A stretch of 64,000 bases of DNA from Deltaproteobacteria bacterium. Lineage in GTDB: Bacteria > Desulfobacterota > Desulfobacteria > Desulfobacterales > SpSt-501. Under the pieces are notes generated by a model. It was given only the letters and a program-made list of their open reading frames with translations, ran no database searches and had not been told where the DNA came from. The stretch lies in NCBI GenBank assembly GCA_016219005.1, contig JACRCN010000004.1:62001-126000 (forward strand). Direction: 5' to 3'. Shown here piece by piece: positions 26,380-34,833 of the stretch (positions are counted from its first letter, which is position 1; each line of letters opens with the position of its first letter). The position numbers and the translations under genes were made by a program.

Positions 26380-27585
26380 CTATGGCGCGATCAGGTTTTT
26401 AAACCGCTCCCCGGTGCCGCTGAGCTTGCCGGCCGGAATATTCTCGGCTGCCGCCGCACGGCTGGCCTGCATGAGCTGCGCAGGCGCAAGCCGGCTGGTC
26501 TCGGGGGTGTAGTCCACGTAGGCGTAGAGGAGATCCATGCCGAAAAACGAGCAGAATTCCGCTTCGATGGTGTGGGCGAGGTTCACCACCGTTGCGACGA
26601 ACCGTTCGTCGAGCGGCTGCCAGAACGAATACGCATCGCGGGCAAAAGCTTGCACCGGGTTGATCTGTCCGAACTCGCGACGCGAAATCTTGTACAGCCA
26701 GGCTTCGCCGATGGCGACCCTCTTGCCGCGGGCCCTGGCGGCTTCCGTCGCCTTGAGGACCCGATCGGAGGCGAATCCAAGCTGGATCGGGTAGATGTGC
26801 AGATCCAGGTAGTTCAACTCCGGGATATCCGCGAGGGCCTTGAAGTAGTCCAGCGCAAGCCAGGTGCCGGCGCCGGCCCCTATCCAGGTGCTGCCCGGGT
26901 CCAGCCCTCGCACCGCGGATTTGACGGTGGCGGCAAACTGCGAAGCAGAAAAGGCGAGGCCGGTGTTGCGTGCCTGGGTGTCCGGCTCCGAGAGCACGGT
27001 CAGATAATCCGGGCGGAGGTCTGCGATGACCGCCTCGGCCATCTCGCGCAGCCCTGCGTTGAAGTGCTCCCGGGTCAGCCCGCTGTAGTCCACCGGCACC
27101 CGGGTGAACTCCGGCGCGCGGGACACTGTCCCCATTTCGACCACCAGAAGCAACCCGCGCTGCCGGACCTCTGCGGCAACCTTGAGGTAGAATTCCTTGT
27201 AGGCGGGTGTTTCAGGGAAGCGGCGCGTGAGGATCGGGTATGGAATGCTCAGGGACACGCTCTTGACGCCGATCTGCTTCAACCGATCCAGCGTGAGTGC
27301 CGTGGTCTGAAGCGCCTGTTCATTCAATAGTTCCTCGCCCGGGTTGCGACCGGCAGCGAGCAACTCGACCCCGAAGGCCGTGGGGCCTGTCTTCCGGCCC
27401 CAGGGGGCCGCCAGGATCGGGCTCAGCTGGGACAGCTCCGACTCCAGCTCCCGGTAGATAACGCGATACGGTTCGGGGACCTTGCCGGGGACCGGGTCGA
27501 TCGCGACCCCCGGGACGGACCTCCCGCAGCCGAAGGCGGCGATCGCCAGCGCCACGCCGATCAGCCTTAAAAAAAACCGTTGCAT
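26380..27585 (-). CDS. Lipoprotein with glycoside-hydrolase-like TIM barrel, unknown substrate
   Basis: 401 aa exported protein. The N-terminus has a Lys/Arg-poor hydrophobic core and a lipobox (AAFGC, Cys about residue 20), so it should be lipid-anchored. The rest resembles a (beta/alpha)8 barrel of the cellulase/GH53 superfamily: repeated strand patterns GVKSVSLSIPYPI, GLLLVVEMG, PDYLTVLSEPDTQ, YLDLHIYP and KRVAIGEAWLY. Candidate acidic residues are the Glu in LSEPD and GEAW. I cannot name a family or substrate. It is transcribed away from lon. Confidence 0.6.
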   Translation of the reverse strand: MQRFFLRLIGVALAIAAFGCGRSVPGVAIDPVPGKVPEPYRVIYRELESELSQLSPILAAPWGRKTGPTAFGVELLAAGRNPGEELLNEQALQTTALTLDRLKQIGVKSVSLSIPYPILTRRFPETPAYKEFYLKVAAEVRQRGLLLVVEMGTVSRAPEFTRVPVDYSGLTREHFNAGLREMAEAVIADLRPDYLTVLSEPDTQARNTGLAFSASQFAATVKSAVRGLDPGSTWIGAGAGTWLALDYFKALADIPELNYLDLHIYPIQLGFASDRVLKATEAARARGKRVAIGEAWLYKISRREFGQINPVQAFARDAYSFWQPLDERFVATVVNLAHTIEAEFCSFFGMDLLYAYVDYTPETSRLAPAQLMQASRAAAAENIPAGKLSGTGERFKNLIAP

Positions 27586-27817
27586 GACTGCATCTCCTCA
27601 CGGCGGAGCCCGGAAGCGGTTGCGCCTGCCGGCTCTGCGCCGTTTTCGCCGGCGGGACGGGGTTCGCCCTGCGCGCCCGAATGGTTGAACACCGATGTCG
27701 GTAAATTTTTATACCTTCACATGCCTGGCTTTACAATCCCTACCCAGGCATTACCTTTTTCGTGGAAAATGCATGAATAATGAAATTTTCGCAACTACCA
27801 ACGACGGAGCCAATACA

Positions 27818-30274
27818 ATGACCACAACGACCAAGATCATCTTTCCAGCCGAACCCGGAGCCGATCCCAAGGGGGCGGAGATAGTCCAGTTTCCGGCAGA
27901 ATTGCCAATATTGCCGCTGCGCAACACGGTGGCCTTCCCGTACACGATTCTACCGCTGACGGTCGGCGTCGAGCGGTCGATCAAGCTGGTCGAAGACGCT
28001 CAGAACGGGGACCACCTGATCGGGCTGGTGGCCATGAAGTTTCCGGAGATCGAGGATCCCCTGCCGGGCCAGGTCTACGAGGTGGGGACGATAGCCCGGA
28101 TCGAACGTGTGGCCAAGACCCCCGACGACCATCTGAACGTCATCGTGCATTGCCTCGAGCGGTTCAAGGTCGGCTATTGGACCGCCGACAAGCCCTACCT
28201 GCGTGCCGCCATTCACCCGGCATCGGACCTGATCGAGGCGGATCTCGAAACCGACGCCTTGCAGCGCAGTTTGCTCGAGGTGGCGCGGGAGGTCGTAGCA
28301 CTTTCTCCGAATTACCCAAAGGAGGCCGGGGACTTCCTCAGCCAGATCAAGAGCCCGCGCTACCTGGCCTACCTGGTCGCCAACTACGCCAACCTTGAAA
28401 TGGCCAAAGCCCAGCAGCTCCTGGAGGAGGAAAACCTCAAAGGCAAGCTGCGCATGCTGGTCACCCATCTCGCCCGGGAAAAAGAGGTCCTTTCCCTGGG
28501 CCAGAAGATCCAGAGCGAGGCGCGCGAGGGCATGGAAAAGGCCCAGCGCGATTACTACCTGCGCCAGCAGGTCAAGGCCATCCAAAAAGAGCTCGGAGAA
28601 CCCGAGGAGGGGGGCTCCGAGGCCGACGGCTACGCCGAGAAGATCGAAAAGTCCGACCTGCCTGAGGAGGCGCGTAAGGAAGCCCAGCGCGAACTGAAGC
28701 GACTGGCCGGCATGTCGCCCCATTCCCCGGAGGCCTCGATCATCAAGACCTACCTGGACTGGCTGGTCGACCTGCCCTGGAACAAAGCAAGCGCTGACCA
28801 GACCGACATCGACCACGCGCGCGCGGTGCTGGACGAGGACCACTACGGCCTGCCGGACGTGAAAGAGCGCATCATCGAGTACCTCGCCGTGCGCAAACTC
28901 GTCGCCGAACGCGGCGTCAAGACCGCGTCCGGGAAGGCGGATGCCGGAACGGTGTCCGAGGCCATGGGGGCGATCCTGTGCTTCGCCGGGCCTCCCGGAG
29001 TGGGCAAGACCAGCCTGGGCAAGAGCATTGCTCGAGCCCTCGGCCGCACCTTCACGCGGATGAGCCTCGGCGGCGTGCGGGACGAGGCCGAGATCCGCGG
29101 CCACCGTCGCACCTACATCGGCGCCATGCCGGGCCGCGTCATTCAGGCCATCAAGCGCGCCGGGACCAATAACCCGGTTTTCATCCTGGACGAGGTCGAC
29201 AAGATCGGCATGGACTGGCGCGGGGATCCGAGCAGCGCGCTGCTCGAGGTGCTCGACCCGGCCCAGAACCACGCCTTCCGGGACCACTACCTGGACGTGG
29301 ACTTCGACCTGAGCGATGTGATCTTCATCACCACCGCGAACCAGCTCGAGACCATCCCGGCGGCCCTCCGGGACCGCATGGAGATCATTGCGCTCGACGG
29401 CTACACGGAACACGAGAAGCTCCAGATCGCCAAGCGGCACCTGATCCCACGCCAGTTCAAGGCCCATGGGCTGAAAGACGAGGAGATCACGTTCACGGAC
29501 GACGCCGTGCGCAAGATCATCCAGGATTACACCCGCGAGGCCGGCGTGCGCAGCCTCGAGCGGCAGGTCGGGGCGATCTGCCGCAAGAGTGTGGTCAAAA
29601 TCGTTGCCCAGCAGTGGACCCACGTGGTGGTCACCGAGGAGTTCGTGCGGGAGCAGCTGAAGAAGGAAAAATTCGAATCCGAGCGCTCCGAGCAGATCGA
29701 GATCCCGGGCATCGCCACGGGGCTGGCGGTGACGGCGGTCGGCGGCGACATCCTCTTCATCGAGGCCACCCGCATGAAGGGCAAGGGCGGCCTCACCCTC
29801 ACCGGGCAACTCGGCGACGTCATGCGGGAGAGCGCCCAGATCGCCCACAGCTACGTCCGTTCCAAAGCCGAGCAGTTGGGGATTTCGCCGGATGTGTTCG
29901 AGGCCACCGACGTCCACCTGCATGTCCCGGCCGGTGCCATCCCCAAGGACGGCCCCTCCGCGGGAGTGGCTTTGTCGATGGCCATGGCGAGCCTCTTCAG
30001 CGGCCGGACCGTGCGGGGCGACGTGGGCATGACGGGTGAGGTGACCCTGCGCGGCCGGGTGCTGCCGGTCGGAGGCATCAAGATGAAGGTGCTGGCCGCC
30101 CACCGCGCGGGGCTGACCACGGTGATCCTGCCCAAGCGCAACGAGAAGGACCTGGAAGACATCCCACAAGAGGTCCGCGAAGCCCTGCGCATCGTCCCGG
30201 TGGACCGAATCGACGAGGCCATGAACGTGGCCTTCGGCGTGGAAGCCCGGCAGGAAATCAACATTGCCACTTAG
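27818..30274 (+). CDS. lon: ATP-dependent protease Lon
   Basis: Cytosolic AAA+ serine protease that degrades misfolded and regulatory proteins; 818 aa from this start. Domains: N-terminal LON substrate-binding domain ([19 protein letters not shown]), coiled coil, AAA+ module with Walker [14 protein letters not shown] and Walker [11 protein letters not shown], and a C-terminal protease domain with catalytic Ser714 ([10 protein letters not shown]) and Lys757 (GGIKMK), 43 residues apart as in E. coli Lon. The frame is open from 27695; I chose the ATG at 27818 because GGAG lies eight bases upstream, but an ATG at 27773 is possible. Confidence 0.96.
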   Translation: MTTTTKIIFPAEPGADPKGAEIVQFPAELPILPLRNTVAFPYTILPLTVGVERSIKLVEDAQNGDHLIGLVAMKFPEIEDPLPGQVYEVGTIARIERVAKTPDDHLNVIVHCLERFKVGYWTADKPYLRAAIHPASDLIEADLETDALQRSLLEVAREVVALSPNYPKEAGDFLSQIKSPRYLAYLVANYANLEMAKAQQLLEEENLKGKLRMLVTHLAREKEVLSLGQKIQSEAREGMEKAQRDYYLRQQVKAIQKELGEPEEGGSEADGYAEKIEKSDLPEEARKEAQRELKRLAGMSPHSPEASIIKTYLDWLVDLPWNKASADQTDIDHARAVLDEDHYGLPDVKERIIEYLAVRKLVAERGVKTASGKADAGTVSEAMGAILCFAGPPGVGKTSLGKSIARALGRTFTRMSLGGVRDEAEIRGHRRTYIGAMPGRVIQAIKRAGTNNPVFILDEVDKIGMDWRGDPSSALLEVLDPAQNHAFRDHYLDVDFDLSDVIFITTANQLETIPAALRDRMEIIALDGYTEHEKLQIAKRHLIPRQFKAHGLKDEEITFTDDAVRKIIQDYTREAGVRSLERQVGAICRKSVVKIVAQQWTHVVVTEEFVREQLKKEKFESERSEQIEIPGIATGLAVTAVGGDILFIEATRMKGKGGLTLTGQLGDVMRESAQIAHSYVRSKAEQLGISPDVFEATDVHLHVPAGAIPKDGPSAGVALSMAMASLFSGRTVRGDVGMTGEVTLRGRVLPVGGIKMKVLAAHRAGLTTVILPKRNEKDLEDIPQEVREALRIVPVDRIDEAMNVAFGVEARQEINIAT

Positions 30275-30309
30275 CGCTTCAAGTTTCGCATGAAGCTCTA
30301 ATTTAGACC

Positions 30310-30425
30310 TTGACACTCCCGGGTCCGTTGGGCTATTAGGCTCACGCATACCGGCGCCCTTGGCGTCGTGGCGAACACGGGTTATGTCAGGCGAAAGCCA
30401 TCCAGACCGGGTCTGGATGGCTTTT
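30310..30425 (+). ncRNA. Candidate small structured RNA between lon and the symporter gene
   Basis: A promoter-like TTGACA (30310-30315), 18-base spacer and TATTAG (30334-30339) would start a ~80-base transcript near 30346 that ends at a strong terminator (30397-30425). The transcript can fold a 7-bp hairpin (CGGCGCC-CTT-GGCGTCG). It does not match any riboswitch class I know by eye, and it may simply be the lon 3' region. No ORF is present. Confidence 0.35.
30397..30425 (+). terminator. Rho-independent terminator downstream of lon
   Basis: An 11-12 bp near-perfect stem (GCCATCCAGA with TCTGGATGGC, minimal loop) runs from 30397 to 30421 and is followed by TTTT. It would end lon transcription or the candidate small RNA. 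The stem is the strongest + strand terminator in the window. Confidence 0.85.
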
Positions 30426-30457
30426 CTATTGCTGCGCCCGGCAGCGCGCGAATCATG

Positions 30458-30490
30458 CCTCTCCGTTTGCCCTTCCCGCAATGGGAGAGG
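30458..30490. repeat. Short hairpin repeat, copy A
   Basis: The inverted repeat CCTCTCC...GGAGAGG around a TTTGCCC/TCCCGCAA core closely matches 46138-46172, including the interior. Both copies lie in spacers beside transporter genes. It may be a small dispersed palindromic element. Confidence 0.5.
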
Positions 30491-30524
30491 ATGAAAGGAG
30501 CATGTAACGGCCACCAAAATATCA

Positions 30525-32162
30525 GTGTTAGCCGCCTATTTTCTGGTGGTCCTCGGAATCGGCCTTCTGACGCGCCTGCGCTGGAAGTCCTCCCCCGAAG
30601 CCTATTTTCTGGCTGACCGCCGCCTGGGCCCCGTCATCCTGCTGGCCACCATGGCAGCTACCAATTTCTCCGCCTTCACGGTGTACGGCACCTCGGGCGC
30701 CGGCTACCGCGACGGCTGGAGCTTCTTTCCCATCATGGGCTTCGGCACTGGCTTCATGGCGCTGAGCTTCTGGGTCATCGGCCGCAGGGCTTGGCAGGTG
30801 GGTCGCAGACTGGGCGTGATCACCCCGTCGGAGCTGGTAAGGCGGATTTACGGAAGCCCGGCCTTGTCGTTCCTGTTCGCGACGGTATTGATCGTGTTCA
30901 CCATCCCTTATATCGCGCTGCAGCCCATGGCGGCCGGTTACTCCCTTGAAGAACTCATCGGGCTTCCATACATCTTCGGATGCATCCTGGTGACGGCGAT
31001 CATCCTTTGCTACACCTTCAGCGGCGGCCTGCAGGCCGAGGCCTGGACCGACCTGTTCCAGGGAGTGCTCATGCTGGTGCTGCTCGTTGCGACGATCTTC
31101 ATCGTCTCGGCTCACCACGACGGTTTCGCGGCGGCCAACCAGAAGGTCATGGCCATGAAGCCGGAGCTATTTTCCAGACCCGGCGCCCTGGGCAGTCACA
31201 CACCCGGAATCTGGTTCAGCTACATGGTCCTGTGGTTTTTCTGCGACCCCATGTTCCCACAGCTGTTCCAGCGCTTCTTCGCCGCCCGGAGCGAGCAGGC
31301 CATCGGTCGCATGATGCTGTTCTATCCGCTGGTCTGCTTTCTGGTGTTCCTGCCCCCGATTGCCGTAGGGGTGTTGGGGCATCTTTCCTTCCCGGATCTC
31401 ACCGGCCGGCAGGCCGACCGGATCCTGCCCATGGTGTTGAACGCCATCGGGGGCAACTTCATGGCGGCCATGGTCACGGCGGCCGGCCTGGCGGCGCTCA
31501 TGTCCACCATGGACTCCCAGCTGCTGACCTTGAGCGCCGTATTCACCCGCGACATCCTGCCGCTGTTTCGCAAGACCGAGACCGGGTCCAGCACCGCCGG
31601 CCGCATCTTCACCGTCTGCCTTGGAGTTGCGGGCTTGGCCTTGGCCTACCGGCCGCCGTCGATCATGGTGCAGATTGCGACCGAGACCTTCACGGGGCTG
31701 GCGGTCCTCTTCCCGACGGTGCTGTTCGGTCTATATCTGAAGCGGGTTTACCCGGCGCCCGCCTTCCTCTCCATTCTCAGCGGAGAAGCCGCCCTGGCGG
31801 TTTTCCATCTGAAGTGGATTTCACCCGGCGCCTTCCTGCCGGTGGTGTGGGTGCTGCTAATCGCCTTCGGGGTGTATCTGCTCTCCCATGTGCTGATGAT
31901 GGCACGCCAGGGTCGTCTGCGCGTGGATATGCCCGGCGGTTGGCTCAAGGACCGGTATGTTCTGGTGCAGGTCGCGATTTTTGTCCTGGCGATGGACTTC
32001 TGGGCGTGGGGGGAGCGGGAGCCGGTTTTTCTGGGCGTGCCGCTGTGGGTCAGCTACTTTGTTCTGCTGTCGGCCTTGCAGACGGGTGCCATGGCCTGTA
32101 TGATTCGCAAGGACTTGCTTGGGCGGGAGGGTCAGCGTTCCATCCGAGATTCCTTTTTTTAA
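30525..32162 (+). CDS. Sodium:solute symporter family protein
   Basis: SSF-family secondary transporter, 545 aa from this GTG, with about 12-13 transmembrane helices. Family features are ATNFSAFTVYGTSGAGYRDGW near the sodium site and AGLAALMSTMDSQLLTLSAVFTRDI (SSF signature region). The start is uncertain: an AAGGAG sits at 30495-30500, and the frame continues upstream to a GTA at 30504 just behind an out-of-frame ATG-TAA. The natural start may therefore have been damaged, leaving the GTG at 30525. Solute is unknown. A decayed LON-domain gene follows 24 bases downstream. Confidence 0.85.
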   Translation: MLAAYFLVVLGIGLLTRLRWKSSPEAYFLADRRLGPVILLATMAATNFSAFTVYGTSGAGYRDGWSFFPIMGFGTGFMALSFWVIGRRAWQVGRRLGVITPSELVRRIYGSPALSFLFATVLIVFTIPYIALQPMAAGYSLEELIGLPYIFGCILVTAIILCYTFSGGLQAEAWTDLFQGVLMLVLLVATIFIVSAHHDGFAAANQKVMAMKPELFSRPGALGSHTPGIWFSYMVLWFFCDPMFPQLFQRFFAARSEQAIGRMMLFYPLVCFLVFLPPIAVGVLGHLSFPDLTGRQADRILPMVLNAIGGNFMAAMVTAAGLAALMSTMDSQLLTLSAVFTRDILPLFRKTETGSSTAGRIFTVCLGVAGLALAYRPPSIMVQIATETFTGLAVLFPTVLFGLYLKRVYPAPAFLSILSGEAALAVFHLKWISPGAFLPVVWVLLIAFGVYLLSHVLMMARQGRLRVDMPGGWLKDRYVLVQVAIFVLAMDFWAWGEREPVFLGVPLWVSYFVLLSALQTGAMACMIRKDLLGREGQRSIRDSFF

Positions 32163-32186
32163 CGTTCGAGACGGAAGGAATGGTTG

Positions 32187-32457
32187 ATGGCTGCTGAACG
32201 AATCCCTCTCTTTCCGCTGGGGCTGGTGCTGCTGCCCAGGATGCCGCTGCAGCTTTGCAATCGCCGCGCTTGAAGGCTTCACCCACGAGGAGCGGCAGCG
32301 TTTCGTCGAAATGACATCCAGCATGGAGCGGTTGAGGAAAAGCGTCGAGGCACTGGCCCGGATCGTGCGGCGCATCCAGCTGACGCAGAAGATCGACAAG
32401 ATCATCGGCGGCAACGGCCACCCGCCGAAATCGATCTTGGGCCATACCGCGAAGTGA
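32187..32457 (+). pseudogene. LON substrate-binding-domain protein, internally deleted
   Basis: An ATG at 32187 with GGAAGGA upstream begins MAAERIPLFPLGLVLLPRMP, the characteristic N-terminus of stand-alone LON-domain proteins, but stops at codon 29. A second frame from 32257 to TGA at 32457 encodes a 66-codon C-terminus (EGFTHEERQRFVEMTS..., then KIDKIIGG). These look like the two ends of one ~200 aa gene whose middle has been lost with a frameshift. Assignment of the C-terminal part is inference. Confidence 0.6.
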
Positions 32458-32493
32458 CCCGGAGAGACGGCTTCCCCGAGCCGGGCTGTGTTC

Positions 32494-32634
32494 GAAGCCA
32501 TCTCAAAAACAGCAGATCACAGCCGAGGGCAAGGCGCCCGCCGATGAAAAGCCTAACCGCGGCAGGTGGTTGAGCATTTTTCAGAGGCGGGCCACGCCGA
32601 GAGCGACTGTCAGATGCATTTTTGAGGTGGCTTC
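32494..32634 (-). repeat. MITE-like intergenic repeat, copy 1
   Basis: A 141-base element whose reverse complement aligns with 37597-37735 at about 85% identity. Its ends are inverted repeats of about 16 bases (GAAGCCAYCTCAAAAA). There is no ORF or transposase. One end coincides with the stop codon of the SppA-like gene. I could not find a clear target-site duplication. Confidence 0.75.
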
Positions 32635-33614
32635 TATTGAACAGCCGGAAGCCACAGGTAGTAAAAGCCGGACTGGAATGACGGCAGCAAGCGCGGCAGC
32701 CCCACGTCCACCAGGGCGGCCTGCCGGTTGCCCTCGTAGGACGTGAGCGGGTTGTAGATGTTGTCGTTCGGGTTTGCGAGGCGGCGGTAGACGACGATCC
32801 TGGCATCCTCCGGCAGGTTTGAAAGCTTCCGGGCTTCCTTCAAACCGTCCGACATGTAGCCGATGCCGTCCACCAGTTTCAGACCCAGGGCCCGGTCCGC
32901 CAGAAAGATTCGCGCCGAGGCCACCTCGCTCAGGGCGGCCGGGTCGAGGTGGCGGTGCCGGGCCACCAGTTCGATGAAGCGTTTGCCCAACTGGTCGGTC
33001 ATGGCCTGGAAAATCTGCTCCTCCTCCGCGGTGGTGGCCCGGAAAGGGGATCCGATGTCCTTGTTTATGCCGGATTTGCTCACCTCCACCGCGACCCCGA
33101 TCTTGTCCATCAGGCCGGCCACCTTGGGCCGGATGAAGATGACCCCGACCGACCCCGTGACGGTGGTGGGGTGCGCGAGGATCCGGTCGGCGGGCAGCGC
33201 GATGTAGTAAGCCCCGGAGGCGGCCACATCCAGCATGGTGGCGACCACGGGCCGGCCGGTGGTTTCCTTGAAGCGGACGATCTCGTGATAGAGGATGTCG
33301 CTCGCGGTCACCGAGCCGCCGGGGGAGTCCAGCTGCAGGACGACCGCTTTGATCAGCTTGTCCTGGGCGGCCTTGCGCAGGTGGGAGACCACCTCCTGGA
33401 CGACACTCGGTTTGGTCCGCATGAACCCCTCATCGGGGCTGTCCGAGATGACCCCATGGATGGGGATCACGAGGATTTTTTCCTCCGCCTTGCCCTCGAG
33501 GGTGGACTCCAGGAGCGGGTCCGCCTGGCTCGGGAAGAGCTTGATCCGCGGGGCGATGCAGCCGCTTGCTAAAATCAGAACGGATGCCAGAACGACCAAT
33601 GTAGTTTTGCGCAT
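32634..33614 (-). CDS. SppA-like S49 peptidase, lipoprotein
   Basis: Signal-peptide-peptidase-type serine protease, 326 aa. The N-terminus has a lipoprotein signal (VLILASGC, Cys 19). The S49 dyad is visible: Ser133 in DVAASGAYYIALPADRI and Lys185 in KSGINKDIGSPFR, 52 residues apart as in short SppA enzymes. It should act at the membrane on signal peptides or membrane proteins. The last ~70 residues lie beyond the core fold. Its stop codon abuts the MITE-like repeat. Confidence 0.88.
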   Translation of the reverse strand: MRKTTLVVLASVLILASGCIAPRIKLFPSQADPLLESTLEGKAEEKILVIPIHGVISDSPDEGFMRTKPSVVQEVVSHLRKAAQDKLIKAVVLQLDSPGGSVTASDILYHEIVRFKETTGRPVVATMLDVAASGAYYIALPADRILAHPTTVTGSVGVIFIRPKVAGLMDKIGVAVEVSKSGINKDIGSPFRATTAEEEQIFQAMTDQLGKRFIELVARHRHLDPAALSEVASARIFLADRALGLKLVDGIGYMSDGLKEARKLSNLPEDARIVVYRRLANPNDNIYNPLTSYEGNRQAALVDVGLPRLLPSFQSGFYYLWLPAVQ

Positions 33615-33713
33615 GTCTTTTCCTTCAGTCTATCTTTCTGAGTAGTTACGAGATGGCTTTTCAGCCCCGATGGATGTTGCGGCAGATAGCCTCTCTCCCA
33701 GTCTGAATTTCGG

Positions 33714-34607
33714 TCATGAAAGCAGGTCGGCCGCCTTCAGAATGTTCCGGATTTCGAATTGCTCCTTGTCTGTGGCCGGCAGCAGCGGCGGCCGGGGGTC
33801 GCCGCCGAAATAGCCCAGCATGTCCAGGGCAACCTTCAGCCCGGGCACGCCGTAGGTGGCCGTGATGGCGGTGTTCACGGGGAGCATCTTGATCTGAAGC
33901 TTGCTTGCGGCTTCAATCTCCCCCTTTTTCACCAGGTTGAGAATCCGCACGCAGGCCTTCGGCGCCACGTTGGCGAGAGCGAGCACCCCGCCCACGCATC
34001 CCAGGGTGAGGGCTCCGAACAGCGCACCGGCGGTGCCGACCAGAACACCGAAATCTTCGGCCACGGCGTTGACGACCTCGCCCAGGAAGCTCACATTGCC
34101 GGAACTGTCCTTGATCCCGATAATGTTGGGGTGTTGCGAAAGTTTTGCCACCAGCCCGACGCTGACGCTGATGTGCGTGAACTTGGTTACATTGTAGATC
34201 AGGATGGGGATGTCGCTCTTGTCGGCGACGGCCGTGTAGTGCTGCAGGAGGGCGGCTTCGTTCATGCGGCCGCCGTAATAGAATGGCGTCACCACCAAGG
34301 CGGCATGGGCGCCGAGCCTGGCGCACGCGTTGGTGAGCTTGATGGTCTGCCAGGTCGACTCGCAGCCCGTCCCGGCGATGACTTTCTTGCCGGCGGCCGC
34401 GGACTGGACCACGGTCTTGACGACGTCGAGTTTTTCCTCGTCGTCCAGATAAACGTACTCGCCGTTCGAACCGAAGGCAACGTAACCCGAAAGTCCGGTT
34501 TTGTTCCACTTTCCGATGTTGGCGGCAAGCTTGTCGTAGGCCACTTTGCCATCTACGAACGGGGTCGTTATGGGTGGAAAGATTCCCTGCAGATCGGACG
34601 ATTTCAT
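33714..34607 (-). CDS. DapA-superfamily aldolase, 4-hydroxy-2-oxoglutarate aldolase-like
   Basis: Class I Schiff-base aldolase, 297 aa. The active-site pair is Tyr138 (ILIYNV) and Lys166 (IIGIKDSSG), 28 apart as in DapA. The sequence resembles mitochondrial HOGA more than DapA: GSNGE instead of GTTGE, GTGCEST, VVTPFYYGGRMNEAALLQHYTAVAD and the C-terminal GVPGLK...GYFGG. It would split 4-hydroxy-2-oxoglutarate into pyruvate and glyoxylate. AGGAGA precedes the ATG at 34605-34607. It has its own promoter (34678-34706) behind the terminator of the carboligase gene. Function is inferred from motif similarity. Confidence 0.82.
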   Translation of the reverse strand: MKSSDLQGIFPPITTPFVDGKVAYDKLAANIGKWNKTGLSGYVAFGSNGEYVYLDDEEKLDVVKTVVQSAAAGKKVIAGTGCESTWQTIKLTNACARLGAHAALVVTPFYYGGRMNEAALLQHYTAVADKSDIPILIYNVTKFTHISVSVGLVAKLSQHPNIIGIKDSSGNVSFLGEVVNAVAEDFGVLVGTAGALFGALTLGCVGGVLALANVAPKACVRILNLVKKGEIEAASKLQIKMLPVNTAITATYGVPGLKVALDMLGYFGGDPRPPLLPATDKEQFEIRNILKAADLLS

Positions 34608-34677
34608 TCCTATCTCCTCTCGCGGCTGATGAACAGCTCTTTTCGTTATCGTTGGTGACTGAACCTTTGCCGAAGTT

Positions 34678-34706
34678 GTTATAGCGCATGCCAAGCGGGA
34701 TGTCAC
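34678..34706 (-). promoter_or_regulatory. Sigma-70 promoter for the aldolase gene
   Basis: On the minus strand GTGACA (34701-34706), a 17-base spacer and TATAAC (34678-34683); each box matches consensus at five of six positions. It lies about 70 bases upstream of the aldolase start and downstream of the carboligase terminator. Confidence 0.7.
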
Positions 34707-34779
34707 CACCATCGCTTGGAGCAACCCTGGAAAGAACGGTCGGCATATCCATTTCAAGACCATTCCGCCGGCCGCGCCC

Positions 34780-34817
34780 AAAAAAGAAAGCCCGGGGCGT
34801 CAAACGACGCCCCGGAC
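34780..34817 (-). terminator. Rho-independent terminator after the carboligase gene
   Basis: On the minus strand GTCCGGGGCGTC and GACGCCCCGGGC pair around a 4-base loop (one wobble) and are followed by TTTCTTTTTT. It lies 17 bases beyond the carboligase stop codon. Confidence 0.88.
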
Positions 34818-34833
34818 TTTTTCCTGGGTTCGC

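Noticed and set aside
27695..27820. Heat-shock (sigma-32) promoter or CIRCE element upstream of lon
   Set aside because: A TTGAAC and a TATACC are present but 19 bases apart with no CCCAT-type box, and no inverted repeat of the CIRCE type was found.
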